From Thiosocius sp963719025 (GTDB lineage: Bacteria; Pseudomonadota; Gammaproteobacteria; Chromatiales; Chromatiaceae): 64,000 nt of DNA. Shown one piece after another: positions 9,050-18,455 of this stretch. Under the pieces are notes generated by a model. That model worked only from the letters and a program-made list of their open reading frames with translations, was not told the origin of the DNA and made no database searches. The position numbers and the translations under genes were made by a program. The first letter of the stretch is position 1, and the number at the start of each line of letters is the position of its first letter. The stretch covers positions 1-64,000 of the forward strand of contig CAVRBK010000092.1 in assembly GCA_963719025.1 (NCBI GenBank), written 5' to 3'.

Positions 9050-9751
9050 TCAGCCAAGCCGATAACCGACGCCCCACACCGTCACCACGTATCGGGGCCT
9101 GGATGGATTCGTCTCGATCTTGGCACGCAGGCGGTTGATGTGTGAATTCACCGTGTGCTCGTAACCCTGATGACCGTATCCCCACACCTGATCGAGCAAA
9201 TGGGCGCGCGAATACACCCGCCCGGGGTGGCGGATGAAATGGACCAGTAGATCGAACTCGCGGGCGGTCAACGCAACCGCACGACCATCGACCGTCAGCT
9301 CGCGCGCCCCGCAATCAATGCGCAGCCCCTTGTAGTGCCGCACATCGTGCGCGACTGCCGGCCCGCCGCCCTGCTGCAGGGCGGCGCAGCGGCGGAAGAT
9401 CGCATTGACCCGCGCAAGCAGTTCCTGCAGGCAGAACGGCTTGGTGACATAGTCATCCGCCCCCATCTCCAGCCCGCGAATCCGATCGCTGTCCGTCGCC
9501 TTGGCGGTGAGCATCAGCACCGGCGTATAACAGGCCTTTTCACGCAGACGGCGGCACAGCTCCAGACCGCCGATTCCCGGCAGGCCCAGGTCGAGAATGA
9601 TCAGCCCCCAGGGCTGCCGCTCGGCCGCATGCAGGCCCTCATGGCCGGTGGCGGCGACCACGACCTGGTCACAGGACTCGGAAAGATGCAGTCGCAGCAA
9701 CTGCGCGATATCCGTCTCATCCTCAACCACCAGCACCGACCTGCCATCCAA
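9050..9751 (-). CDS. OmpR-family response regulator (TTG start)
   Basis: The receiver domain begins VLVVEDETDIAQLLRLHL with the phospho-acceptor in LIILDLGLPG (Asp54) and the switch lysine in DDYVTKPF. The C-terminal winged helix includes LTAREFDLLVHFIRHPGRVYSR and ends HINRLRAKIETNPSRPRYVVTVWGVGYRLG-like residues typical of OmpR/PhoB. No ATG lies near the domain start. TTG at 9751 has an AGGGAGG ribosome site 8 bases upstream and gives 233 residues, the usual length; the frame stays open upstream to 9955 without family similarity. It is the first gene of the two-component operon. Confidence 0.92.
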   Translation of the reverse strand: MDGRSVLVVEDETDIAQLLRLHLSESCDQVVVAATGHEGLHAAERQPWGLIILDLGLPGIGGLELCRRLREKACYTPVLMLTAKATDSDRIRGLEMGADDYVTKPFCLQELLARVNAIFRRCAALQQGGGPAVAHDVRHYKGLRIDCGARELTVDGRAVALTAREFDLLVHFIRHPGRVYSRAHLLDQVWGYGHQGYEHTVNSHINRLRAKIETNPSRPRYVVTVWGVGYRLG

Positions 9752-9976
9752 TATCCCCGCCTCCCTGAAGTCCGACAACCAGCCCAAAGACCGGCGGCCG
9801 GCGGGTTTTATTGCGTCATCGGCACGATCCGGGCAAATCCTCCCGGCCGTGATAGTTCCGTGATCTTCTTTTCCTAGGCTGAAACCACCGGCAAGAAGAA
9901 AACCGGGGCGAATTGCCGTTGTGGGGAGACCGGCGGCATGCAAGCGAGACACCAAACTTCAGAGGACAGTGCCAAA

Positions 9977-10822
9977 ATGAAGATCAAAAAACTCACCTAT
10001 CCGCTCATCGGTGCCGCCATGGGGCTCGGTTTGCAGTCGCAGGCTGCGGCGGTACAGATCTCGGTCACCGTGGAGAACCTGACCCCGGCGGGAGGACTCT
10101 ACTTCACGCCGGTCTGGGTTGGCTTTCACGACGGCAGTTTTGACAGCTTCGACGTCGGCGGCGCGGCAAGCGGCGCGATCGAGGCCGTTGCAGAAGGTGG
10201 CGACGTCAGCGGCTTGAGCAGCGATTTCAACATGGTCGGCGGTCGCGTCGACGATGTTGTAACCGCACCCGCCGGCTTCCCTGCCGCCCCGGTGTTTGAC
10301 CCCGGTGACAGCGGCAGCCTGATCGTCAATCTCGACCCGGGCAGCAACCGCTACCTGTCGTTCGCATCCATGGTCATTCCGTCGAATGACGCGTTTTTTG
10401 GCAACGACGATCCCATGGCCTACGAGATATTCAGCGCTACTGGCGTGTTCACCGGCCCGCTCGACATCTATGTGCTGGGCAGTGAGATCTGGGATGCCGG
10501 CACCGAACTCAACGATGGCATGGGTGCGGCATTCTCGGCCCTGGGCGGTATGAGCACCGACGAAATGGCGGCCATCGGCGTTCACGGTGGACTTGGCGTG
10601 CTGCTCGGCAGCGCAACAGCTGCCGGTACGGTGATCGACAGCGTGCTCGGCGACTTCACACAGACCGGCTACCAGCTGGCGAAAATCTCGATCAGCCAGG
10701 TACCGGAGCCGCACCTGATCGCATTGTTTGGCCTTGGCCTCGGACTGATGCGTTTCAGCACCAAACGGCAGGGTCGCGCGGCCGGCGCCAGCGCGTCGCC
10801 AATGCTGAACGCGGTCGCCTAG
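9977..10822 (+). CDS. Spondin-domain protein with PEP-CTERM-type sorting tail
   Basis: The 281-residue product has a signal peptide (MKIKKLTYPLIGAAMGLGLQSQAAA) and a body that resembles the spondin N-terminal domain (VQISVTVENLTPAGGLYFTPVWVGFHDGSFD). The C-terminus reads VPEPHLIALFGLGLGLM then basic residues, which is the PEP-CTERM arrangement: VPEP motif, membrane segment, basic end. Such proteins are exported and processed by exosortase in biofilm-forming Gram-negatives. The start at 9977 was chosen for the signal peptide and the AGAGGACAG ribosome site. It is transcribed divergently from the two-component operon across 225 bases. An exosortase is not in the window. Confidence 0.85.
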   Translation: MKIKKLTYPLIGAAMGLGLQSQAAAVQISVTVENLTPAGGLYFTPVWVGFHDGSFDSFDVGGAASGAIEAVAEGGDVSGLSSDFNMVGGRVDDVVTAPAGFPAAPVFDPGDSGSLIVNLDPGSNRYLSFASMVIPSNDAFFGNDDPMAYEIFSATGVFTGPLDIYVLGSEIWDAGTELNDGMGAAFSALGGMSTDEMAAIGVHGGLGVLLGSATAAGTVIDSVLGDFTQTGYQLAKISISQVPEPHLIALFGLGLGLMRFSTKRQGRAAGASASPMLNAVA

Positions 10823-10968
10823 TGGGCCAAGTGGAAAAGCCGTTTAAGCCCTTGTCTGCAGTCGCGGGAGGGCGGCACAGTCCCGCGCATCCCCGAATCC
10901 GGCTCAGCGACCGACGCCTGGCGTTGAAAAACAAGGACATGCGGAAAATCCGGAACTTTTCCACACGA

Positions 10969-10995
10969 TTAGCACTCTTATCGGGTGACTGCTAA
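10969..10995. promoter_or_regulatory. CIRCE operator upstream of rpoH (proximal copy 1)
   Basis: TTAGCACTC, a 9-base spacer, then GACTGCTAA. This matches the HrcA-binding CIRCE consensus (TTAGCACTC-N9-GAGTGCTAA) at 17 of 18 positions and lies about 70 bases before the rpoH start. Confidence 0.85.
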
Positions 10996-11001
10996 AAAGC
11001 A

Positions 11002-11031
11002 TTGGCAGACACCCCTACAGAGTGCTAAATT
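11002..11031 (+). promoter_or_regulatory. Second CIRCE-like operator overlapping a sigma-70-like rpoH promoter
   Basis: A perfect right CIRCE arm GAGTGCTAA (11020-11028) is preceded, after exactly 9 bases, by a degenerate left arm TTGGCAGAC (6 of 9 matches). The same bases form a plausible promoter: TTGGCA at 11002-11007, 18-base spacer, TAAATT at 11026-11031 with an extended TGC in front. HrcA bound here would block RNA polymerase. The arrangement is directly visible; regulation by HrcA is inferred. Confidence 0.65.
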
Positions 11032-11065
11032 CTGTCCAGGAAACAAGGAATTGACTGAATTACCG

Positions 11066-11920
11066 ATGAGCAAAGAACTCGCCTTTCCGATGACTCTGCC
11101 GACCGGCAACATGGATGCGTACATCAGCGCAGCCTTTCAGCTGCCCATGCTCTCTGCCGAAGAGGAGCACGAACTGGCGGTGCGCCTGCGCGACCGCCAG
11201 GATCTCGATGCCGCGCGCACCCTGGTCATGGCACATCTGCGGTTCGTGGTACGTATCGCCCGCGGCTACAGCGGTTACGGCCTGCCGCAAAACGACCTGA
11301 TGCAGGAAGGCACGGTCGGCCTGATGAAGGCGGTGCGCCGCTTCGATCCCGACATGGGCGTGCGGCTGGTGTCGTTCGCCGTGCACTGGATCAAGGCCGA
11401 GATGCATGAGTACATCCTGCGCAACTGGCGGATCGTCAAGATCGCCACGACCAAGGCCCAGCGCAAACTGTTTTTCAACCTGCGCAGCGCGAAGAAACGG
11501 CTCGGCTGGTTCTCCCAGAAAGAGGTCGAGGCGGTCGCCGAGGACCTCGGGGTAAAGCCCGAAACGGTTCTGGAGATGGAATCGCGGCTGGCCAACTACG
11601 ACATGTCGTTCGACGGCGTCGACTGCAGATGACGACGACTGCGCCGGTAGCAACGCCCGCGGCCTACCTGCCGGACCTGCGCGACGAACCGTCGATGCTG
11701 CTCGAGAAGGCCGACAGCGCCGCGTCACAGCATGACAGCCTGTATACCGCGCTCGCAGGCGCTGGACGAGCGCAGCCGCGACATCCTGCAGCGTCGCTGG
11801 CTCGCCGAAGGCAAGGAAACCCTGCACGAGCTGGCTGACGAGTACGGCGTATCTGCCGAGCGCATCCGCCAGATCGAGGCCGCCGCACTGAAAAAGCTGC
11901 GCGCGACCATGGACGCCTGA
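11066..11920 (+). CDS. rpoH: Heat-shock sigma factor RpoH (sigma-32), two compensating frameshifts
   Basis: RpoH directs RNA polymerase to heat-shock promoters. The start at 11066 (MSKELAFPMTLPTGNMDAY) and stop at 11920 give exactly 284 codons, equal to the E. coli length. Region 2 is intact with NDLMQEGTVGLMKAVRRFDP and VRLVSFAVHWIKAEMHEYIL, and the RpoH-box-like segment TTKAQRKLFFNLRSAKKRLGWF is present. Region 4 ends ADEYGVSAERIRQIEAAALKKLR. The frame is lost near 11625 (one base missing) and regained at 11754 (an extra C in GCTCGCAG), and the shifted stretch between encodes family-like residues in its own frame. Net length is preserved, so sequencing errors are the likely cause. Confidence 0.93.
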
Positions 11921-11951
11921 CGCGCCAGGCCTGGTGCCTGCAGACAGCAAA

Positions 11952-11979
11952 GGGCCCGCTCGCAGCGGGCCTTTTCTTT
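11952..11979 (+). terminator. Rho-independent terminator of rpoH
   Basis: An 8-bp stem (GGCCCGCT / AGCGGGCC, loop CGC) is followed by TTTTCTTT. It starts 32 bases after the rpoH stop codon. Confidence 0.85.
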
Positions 11980-12054
11980 GGCAGCAGCACTATCGGCCGA
12001 CAATCCACCGTCGCCGTAACAACGGCAACAGGCGCGCCGACCATCCGCCCGGCC

Positions 12055-12147
12055 TTATCCCGCCAGAATGACGGAAAGGAAACTCATCCAGGACATCACG
12101 ATCAGGGCGACGACCACGGTCATTGCAAAATTGTCAAAGCTGAACAC
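12055..12147 (-). CDS. 30-residue single-span membrane peptide next to ccoS
   Basis: The reading frame begins with GTG at 12147, preceded by a strong ribosome site (GAGGAG, 7 bases upstream), and encodes 30 residues: a short polar start (VFSFDNFAM) then one hydrophobic helix (TVVVALIVMSWMSFLSVILAG) up to the stop. It lies 36 bases downstream of ccoS on the same strand, so it would be the last gene of the ccoGHIS transcript. Tiny one-helix subunits such as CcoM are known for the Pseudomonas stutzeri cbb3 oxidase, but I see no clear sequence match. Unrecognised; the case rests on the ribosome site, the helix and the position. Confidence 0.5.
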   Translation of the reverse strand: MFSFDNFAMTVVVALIVMSWMSFLSVILAG

Positions 12148-12183
12148 GGCACTTCTCCTCAGTCAGTTGCATTGTCGCTCCCC

Positions 12184-12423
12184 TCAATCCCCTTTGTCGC
12201 CACCCGGCCGATCGGCCGACGAATCGTGCTGCGCTGCTGGTGCAGTCTTGTTCTTTGGCCTCGCGTTCCCCGGAATCATCGGATCGTCGTCATCCATCAG
12301 GATACGATGCGCCGGCCCTTCGAGGTCGTCGTACTGACCGGTGCGTACCGTCCACAGGAAGAACGCAATGGCCACGACCATCAGGCCGACGGCCAGCGGA
12401 ATCAGCAGATACAGGATCGACAT
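12184..12423 (-). CDS. ccoS: cbb3 oxidase maturation protein CcoS
   Basis: CcoS is a small membrane protein needed for cofactor insertion into cbb3 oxidase. The 79 residues start with the typical MSILYLLIPLAVGLMVVAIAFFLWTVRTGQYDDLEGPAHRIL pattern: one membrane helix, then the conserved GQYDDLEGPAHRILMDDD segment. The hydrophilic tail is longer than average. ATG at 12423 lies only 2 bases after the ccoI stop and has GGAGGTTAGGC before it. Confidence 0.93.
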   Translation of the reverse strand: MSILYLLIPLAVGLMVVAIAFFLWTVRTGQYDDLEGPAHRILMDDDDPMIPGNARPKNKTAPAAQHDSSADRPGGDKGD

Positions 12424-12425
12424 GC

Positions 12426-14853
12426 CTAACCTCCCGAATCCTGGGACGACTTCAATCGCAGTGCATTGAACACCACGACCAGCGAACTGAACGACATGCC
12501 GATCGCCGCCATCCACGGCGCGACCAGTCCGGCCGCCGCCATTGGCACAGCAGCGACATTATACAGAATTGCCCATGCCAAATTCTGCTTTATGACCGTG
12601 CGGGTGGCGCGCGCCTTGCGCACCCCGTCGCCCAGCGCGGTGAGCCGTTCGGACAGCACCACCATATCGGCGCTGGCATGCGCCAGCTGCGCACCCTGGC
12701 CCATCGCGATCGACACGTCGGCTCCGGCCAGAACCGGCGCGTCGTTGACCCCGTCGCCGACCATCGCGACACTGTGCCCGGCGGCCTGCAACTCGCGCAC
12801 CCGCGCCAGTTTGTCGTCCGGCCGCATGCCGTGCCGGGCGACGCTCGATGTGCAGCTGATCGGCGACCCGCTCGACCGCGCCGGCCGCATCACCACTGAG
12901 GATCTCGACCTGCAGGCCAAGTTCGCGCAGCTGCCGGATGGCCACGTCCGCATCCGGCCGCAGCTCGTCACTCAGCGCAAAACGGGCCAGGATGCCCAGC
13001 TCATCGCCGAGCAGCACCTGGGTCGCATGGCTGCCGTGTACCGTCTCCGGGACCGCGCTGCCGGACAATCCGGCGACATAGGCCGGGTTGCCCACGCGGT
13101 AGCGCAGGCCGTCGATCTCGCCCTGCATGCCCTGGCCCGGCAGCGCGGTCAGCTCGCTCACCCTGCGGCACCGCCTCGACATGCGCCGCCAGGGCCTTGC
13201 CGACCGGGTGCTCCGAGCCACTCTCCAGCGCCGCCGCCAGGGCCAGGCAGCGCGCCTCGTCGATGCGCCCGGGCGCCATCACCTCGGTCTCGGTCAGCTG
13301 CAGGATGCCGCGGGTCAGGGTGCCGGTCTTGTCGAACAGGATATGGCTGACCTGGGCGAGGGTCTCCAGCGCATGTCCACGGGTGGTCAGCAGTCCGAGC
13401 CGGGTCAGCGCCCCGGATGCCGCGGTGACCGCCGTCGGCGTGGCCAGCGACAGGGCGCAGGGACAGGTAACCACCAGCACAGACAGGGTGACCGCAAAGG
13501 CATGTTCCGGTGAATTGATCGACCACCACACCGCCACCAGGGTCGCGATAATCAACAGGGCACCGACGAACCAGCCGGCGACGTGATCGGCCAGGCGGGC
13601 CAGGCGCGGCTTCTCCGCCTGCGCGCGGTCGAGCAGGCGCACGATGGCCGACACCAGGGTATCTTCGCCGACCTGGTCGACCGTCACTATCAGCGGGCTC
13701 TCGACATTGACACTGCCGCCAACCAGCTCGTCGCCGACCGCGCGCGGCCGCGGCAGGCTCTCGCCGGTCAGCAGCGATTCGTCGACCGAGCTGCGGCCCT
13801 CGCTGACCAGGCCGTCGGCGGGGATGGTCTCGCCGGGCCGCACCATGACCCGGTCGCCCGGCACCAGCTCGGACACCGCGATCACCTGCTTCGCCGTCGT
13901 CATTCACCCGGGTGGCGGTGGCCGGCAGCAGCTTGACCAGTTCCTCGGCGGCCTCGCCGGCGCGGTGACGCGCCCCCATCTCGAGGTAACGACTGGTCAG
14001 CAGGAAGAAGGCGAACATGCAGACCGAGTCGAAATACACCTCGGCACCGCCGAACACGGTCGACCAGACGCTGGCGCCGAAGGCGCCGCCGATCGCCAGT
14101 GACACCGGCACCTCCATGCTCAGGTGACGGCGCTTCAGATCGCGCCAGGCGGTGGTGAAGAAGCTGGCCGCGGAGTAGAACACCACCGGCAGCGTCAGCA
14201 GCAGGCTGACCCAGCGCATGAAGCTGCGCAGGCCGTCGTCCATGCCGCTGTAGTCACCGGCGTACATCGCGATCGCCAGCATCATGACCTGCATCGCGCC
14301 CAGGCCGGCCACGGCGAGGCGGCGCAGCGCCGCGGACTTCTCCTTCTTGTGCACCACCTCCTGGCGACCGGGGTCGAACGGATGGGCGACATAGCCGATC
14401 GCGGTGATCGCCTTGAGGACGTCGGACAGGTGGATCTGGCTGTCGTCCCAGCGCACGCGCGCCCGGTGGGTGCTGTAGTTGACCGAGAAGTCGATCACGC
14501 CCGGCAGCGCATTGACGTGGCGCTCGTTGAGCCAGATGCAGGCCGCACAGGTGATGCCTTCGAGGATCAGCGATGCGGTCTTGGTCGAGGCATCGTCGCT
14601 GCGCACGAAACTCTGCTGCAGCGCCGGCTGATCGTACAGCTCGAGACGCCGCAGCGCCTCGGGAACCAGGTCTTCGGGGCGGCGCGAGGTCGTCTCGCGG
14701 TGCGCATAGAAGGACGTCAGGCCGCCATCGACGATCGCCTGCGCCACCGCCTGGCAGCCGTGACAGCACATCTCGCGCGGCTGACCTTCGATCTCGACCG
14801 CGTAGTCAGCATCCGGCAGGCACCGGCAGGCCGCAGTGATAACAGTCGGTCAT
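12426..14853 (-). CDS. ccoI: Copper-transporting P1B-type ATPase CcoI/FixI (several frameshifts)
   Basis: CcoI supplies copper to the CuB site of cbb3 oxidase across the inner membrane. In order: a cysteine-rich N-terminus (MTDCYHCGLPVP, EMCCHGCQAVA), a heavy-metal domain with GITCAACIWL, eight predicted membrane segments with the ion-binding CPC in VTCPCALSLATP, the phosphorylation motif DKTGTLT and the hinge GDGVNDAP. The frame breaks at 14813-14814 (extra C), near 13905, near 13190 and near 12845, yet all parts are conserved. Start ATG at 14853 overlaps the ccoH stop. Part of ccoGHIS. I treat the breaks as sequence errors. Confidence 0.9.
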
Positions 14854-15682
14854 CGGCCGCCATGCCATTCAGGTCCCGCCCCGGACCGCGCGCCACCGAG
14901 GTACTGGCCCGGACCTCGTGCAGGTCGTCGCCGCGCCGGATCTGCAGCACCAGTTCCCACAGGCCGTGCAAGCGGCATCGTCAGCGTGACCCGGTACTCG
15001 CCCGGCGCCACCTCGGCCATCACGAAATCGAAGTCGTCGCGGCTGCTGGAGGTGCGCAGGAAACGGCCCTTCGATCTGCGCACCGGAAACCGGCTGGCCG
15101 TCGCGGTCATGCACCTCGACGACGAAGGTCGCGGCCTGGTCGACCACCGGCTTGTACAGCCAGCCCTTGCGCACCTGCCAGCCGCGCGCCTGCTGCTTCT
15201 CGACCTGGCGCAGGTAGGCGTTGTACAGGGCCTCTTTCTCCTGGTAGTCGTGCGACACCGTGCCGGGAAAGCGCGAATCGACCACCTCGCTGCCCTGAGG
15301 TGTCGGCAGCAGGGTTGCGAACAGACCGGTGATGCCCTGCTCGGCGACCCCCAGAAACACCACGTTGGTCACGATCACGACGACGAAGAACCCGACGATC
15401 AGTGCCGGCGCCCAGTGCCAGCCACGACCGACGCGGCCACCGATCATGCCGAGCGCATAGGCCACGGTCAGAAAGATCGCCAGGTGGATCGCAAAGACGT
15501 CCGCACCCGGCCAGGTCAGGATGGCCCAGGGCACGTAGATCAACAGGGCCAGCAGGGCGATCGCCATGCCGGCGGCCTTGCCATCGAGGCGGAACACGGC
15601 GCAGCAGCAAGCGATCACGAAGCACGCAGCCACCTGCGGCCAGCACGACCGCCGCCGATCCCGCGTGCAACAGTGCAGTCAT
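14850..15682 (-). CDS. ccoH: CcoH/FixH family protein with N-terminal membrane extension (frameshifts)
   Basis: The C-terminal half is a FixH domain: a YxA-like region (EALYNAYLRQVEKQQARGW), KGWLYKPVVDQAATFVVEVHDRDGQPVSGAQIEG, then PGEYRVTLTMPL and LWELVLQIRRGDDLH. FixH/CcoH stabilises the cbb3 oxidase during assembly. The N-terminal half is unusual: about 130 residues with four to five predicted membrane helices (around FVIACCCAVF, AIALLALLIYVPWAIL, AIHLAIFLTVAYALGMI and ALIVGFFVVVIVTNVVFL) instead of the single helix of classic CcoH. Frames break near 15630, 15065 and 14970. Start at 15682 lies 31 bases after ccoG; the stop overlaps the ccoI ATG as ATGA. Confidence 0.8.
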
Positions 15683-15713
15683 GCGAGTGAACGCATCATC
15701 GGCTCGATATCGA

Positions 15714-17144
15714 TCAGCGTTGCGGCACGTAGAACACGCTGGGGTGACCGACCGGCTGCAATTCGGGCGCATCCTGCGGCACCGCGACCAGCTCGAAGGG
15801 ATGACTGTGGCCATCGAACTCGGCGGCATCGGCACGCACCTTGGCCGCCAGGCGCAGGCGCTGCTCCGGATGCAGGCTCGACCTCGCTGAAAGCGCCCCA
15901 TATCCAGTTCCGCCCCGGCCGGCAGGCCCTCGGCACGAAAGCGCAGGGTCAGGGTCTTGTTGGTCTTGTTGTTGACCTTGATCTCGTAGCTGTTCTGGAT
16001 GCGCCCATCAGACAGCTGCACAAAGATCGGCTGGCGCACCTGCGCCACGGTCAGGTCGAACGCCGCCTGGTGCGAGACGCTCCAGCCCAGCAGGCCGATC
16101 GCCAGCATCAGCACCGCGGCATAGCCGATCACCTTGGGACGCAGCAGGCGCGCCTGCTGACCGGTGTCGACACGACGCTCCGAGGTATAGCCGACCAGGC
16201 CGCGCTCCCAACCCAGCGAATCCATGATGGTGTCGCAGGCATCGATGCACAGCGCACAGGAGATGCACTGGATCTGCAGGCCATTGCGGATATCGATACC
16301 GGTCGGACAGACCTGCACGCAGTAGCCGCAGTCGATGCAGTCACCGACGCCGGCCTGCTCGCGCGTCCTCGCGGGTCTTCAGGTCTCTGCCCAGCTTGGC
16401 GCGCCCGCTGGCGCCCTCACCGCGCGCCTCGTCGTAGGACACGATCAGCGTGTCCTTGTCGAACATCACCGCCTGGAAACGCGCATAGGGACACATGTAG
16501 GTGCAGACCTGCTCGCGCGCAATACCGGCCATCACGTAGGTGGTTGCGGTCAGGAACAGGGTGGTCGCATAGGCCGCGAACGGCGCGTCCCCGGCAAAGA
16601 AGTGCGCCACCAGCTCCGGCGCATCGCCCCAGTACAGGACGAAGGTCAGGCCGGTCAGCGAAGGCCATCAGCAGCCACAGCAGATGAGTCAGCCCCGATC
16701 TTCAACAGCTTGCCGGCGTTCCACGGCTGCTTGGCCAGGCGGATACGCGCCGGGCGCTCACCCTGCACCAGTCGTTCGATCAGGATGTAGACGTCGGTCC
16801 ACAGTGTCTGGAAACAGAAGTAGCCGCAGAACACCCGGCCCGCCAGACCGGTGACGAAGAACAGCAGGTAGGCGGCGATCATCAGCAGCCCGGCCAGCCA
16901 GAAGATATCCTGCGGATGCACGACCAGGTCGAACAGGTAGAATTTTCGACCGGCCAGATCGAACAACACCGCCTGGTCCGCGCCGACCTCGCGCTCCCAG
17001 CGCAACCAGGGCAACAGGAAGTACACGCCATAGGCGAACGCCACGACCAGCCCACTTCATATTGCGGAATCGGCCACTGACCGAACGCGGATAGATGTGC
17101 GTGCGCGCTTCGTATAACGACGATTGGCTGGCGCTGTCTTTCAT
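15714..17144 (-). CDS. ccoG: CcoG/FixG ferredoxin-like copper handling protein (frameshifts)
   Basis: CcoG is a polytopic membrane protein with ferredoxin-type cysteine clusters, implicated in reducing copper for cbb3 assembly. Visible landmarks are the start MKDSASQSSLYEARTHIYPR, the first helix pair, GRVFCGYFCFQTLWTDVY, EQVCTYMCPYARFQAVMFDK, a 2x[4Fe-4S] segment VCPTGIDIRNGLQIQCIS with CALCIDACD, and a C-terminal Ig-like region ending HPSVFYVPQR. The span of 1431 bases equals 477 codons, the family length. Frames break near 17055, 16690, 16360 and 15885. It is the first gene of a second cco transcript, behind a terminator. Confidence 0.88.
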
Positions 17145-17261
17145 AGCCCGGCTTGGTCGGCCCCTGCGTAGGAAGAAGAATTCGTTTTTTCGAATGACAT
17201 CTTTTCAGAATGCCACTGTCGATCCAGCGGCCGCCATGACAATCTTCATCCCTGTAGCGCG

Positions 17262-17286
17262 AAAAAGGCCGCGAACGGCCTTTTTG
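17262..17286. terminator. Bidirectional terminator between ccoP and ccoG
   Basis: AAAAAGGCC and GGCCTTTTT form a perfect 9-bp stem around a GCGAAC loop. On the minus strand it would separate the upstream ccoG transcript start region from ccoNOQP read-through, as it lies just after the ccoP stop codon at 17308. Confidence 0.75.
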
Positions 17287-17307
17287 TCTGTCCCTTCGTA
17301 ACCGTTG

Positions 17308-18224
17308 TCAGCTACCGAGACTCTGCACGTAGACCGTCAGCAGTTTGATCTGGGCATCATCCAGTCGCCCCTTCCAGGCCGGCATCTGGCGCTGAATGCC
17401 GTCGTGAATCACCGTCCTGACCGCATCCAGACGCGCGGCATCATCGGCCGCGCCCGGCACATCGGCAACGGTCCAGATTGCATCGGTCAGGTTTGCCGCA
17501 CCCTGCGACGCCAGGCCCTTCGCTGACGCGGTGTGGCAGTAGTGGCAACCGCCTTCACTGCCCTGGAAGATGTCGCGACCGGCCTCGGCCTTGGCGGCGT
17601 CGACGCTGTGTCCGGACAGACTCAGCACGTAGTGCGCGAGTTGATCGACCTTGTCGTCGGCCAACACCTCGCCGAACGCCGGCATGAAACCATTGCGACC
17701 GTCGCGAATGGTGTGCTCGATCTGCGCAATCCCGTCGCCCCACAACCAGGCATCGTCACGCAGATTGGGATATATGACCGATCATGGCCGGTGCGCCACC
17801 GGCGCCATGGCAGGCCGCACAGTTGTCGGCAAACAGCACCTTGGCCATCGAGCGCGTGAACGCCATCATGTCGGCGTCATTGACGATGTCTTCGTACGAC
17901 GCGGCAGCGACCTTCTTCAGGTAGCTCCTGCTGCTTGAGCGTCTGGCTGCCGGTCTGCATCTCTTCGATCAGCTCGGCACGCGTATTCCAGTGCGTTGTG
18001 ACCTGCTCGCCCTCGCTCTCGTAGGTCACCGTACCGATGCCCTTGGTAAAACTGTCGGCAATCGGCCAGGCCGGATACCAGATCCAGTAGAGCGCGGCGA
18101 ATACCACGGTTGCATAGAACGACCACAACCACCAGCGCGGCAGCGGGTTGTTGAATTCCTGCAGATCACCGTCCCACGCGTGACCGGTGGTCTGTACCGC
18201 TTTACCCTGATGTTGTTCAGCCAT
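17308..18224 (-). CDS. ccoP: cbb3 oxidase dihaem cytochrome c subunit CcoP (frameshifts)
   Basis: CcoP carries two c-type haems and passes electrons to CcoO. The N-terminus shows the hallmark HAWDGDLQEFNNPLPRWWLW followed by one membrane helix (SFYATVVFAALYWIW). The first haem motif is CAACH in the 17,820 region and the second is CHYCH in GGCHYCHTASAKG; the methionine-ligand segments NGFMPAFG and QMPAW are present. Frames break near 17925 and near 17772. The start overlaps the end of ccoQ. Length about 305 residues is normal. Confidence 0.92.
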
Positions 18225-18415
18225 CGTCTTGAGCCCTTGTCTTTCTGTTCGCCCGGCATGTCATCGTCCTGGAACGGGATGTTCTTGTACGACTCCAGGC
18301 GCTTGCTGCGCTTCTTGCCGGTGAACACGTAGAGCAAGATGCCAACGAAGACCACAAAGAAGATCACCAGCGCCAGCGGCTTGGTGTTCTCCATGTTCGA
18401 CAGCCATTCAAGCAT
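18217..18415 (-). CDS. ccoQ: cbb3 oxidase subunit CcoQ
   Basis: CcoQ is a small one-helix subunit that stabilises the cbb3 complex. It starts MLEWLSNMENTKPLALVIFF at 18415, has one membrane helix (LALVIFFVVFVGILLYVFTG), then a basic and acidic tail with KRSKRLESYKNIPFQDDD, a pattern typical of the family. In the given sequence the frame stays open into ccoP; a one-base change would place the stop at 18217-18219, overlapping the ccoP ATG. The C-terminal end is therefore uncertain. Confidence 0.85.
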
Positions 18416-18455
18416 TTTCGTTTTCTCGTGTGTCCAGGACCGTGTTCGCCAGCTA

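Noticed and set aside
10863..10890. GCGGGA...TCCCGC hairpin as a terminator of the spondin gene
   Set aside because: The loop is long and no T-run follows, so the evidence is too weak for a feature.
12426..14853. ccoI as a real pseudogene
   Set aside because: All functional motifs remain and other essential genes in the contig show the same kind of homopolymer indels, so sequence error is the simpler explanation.
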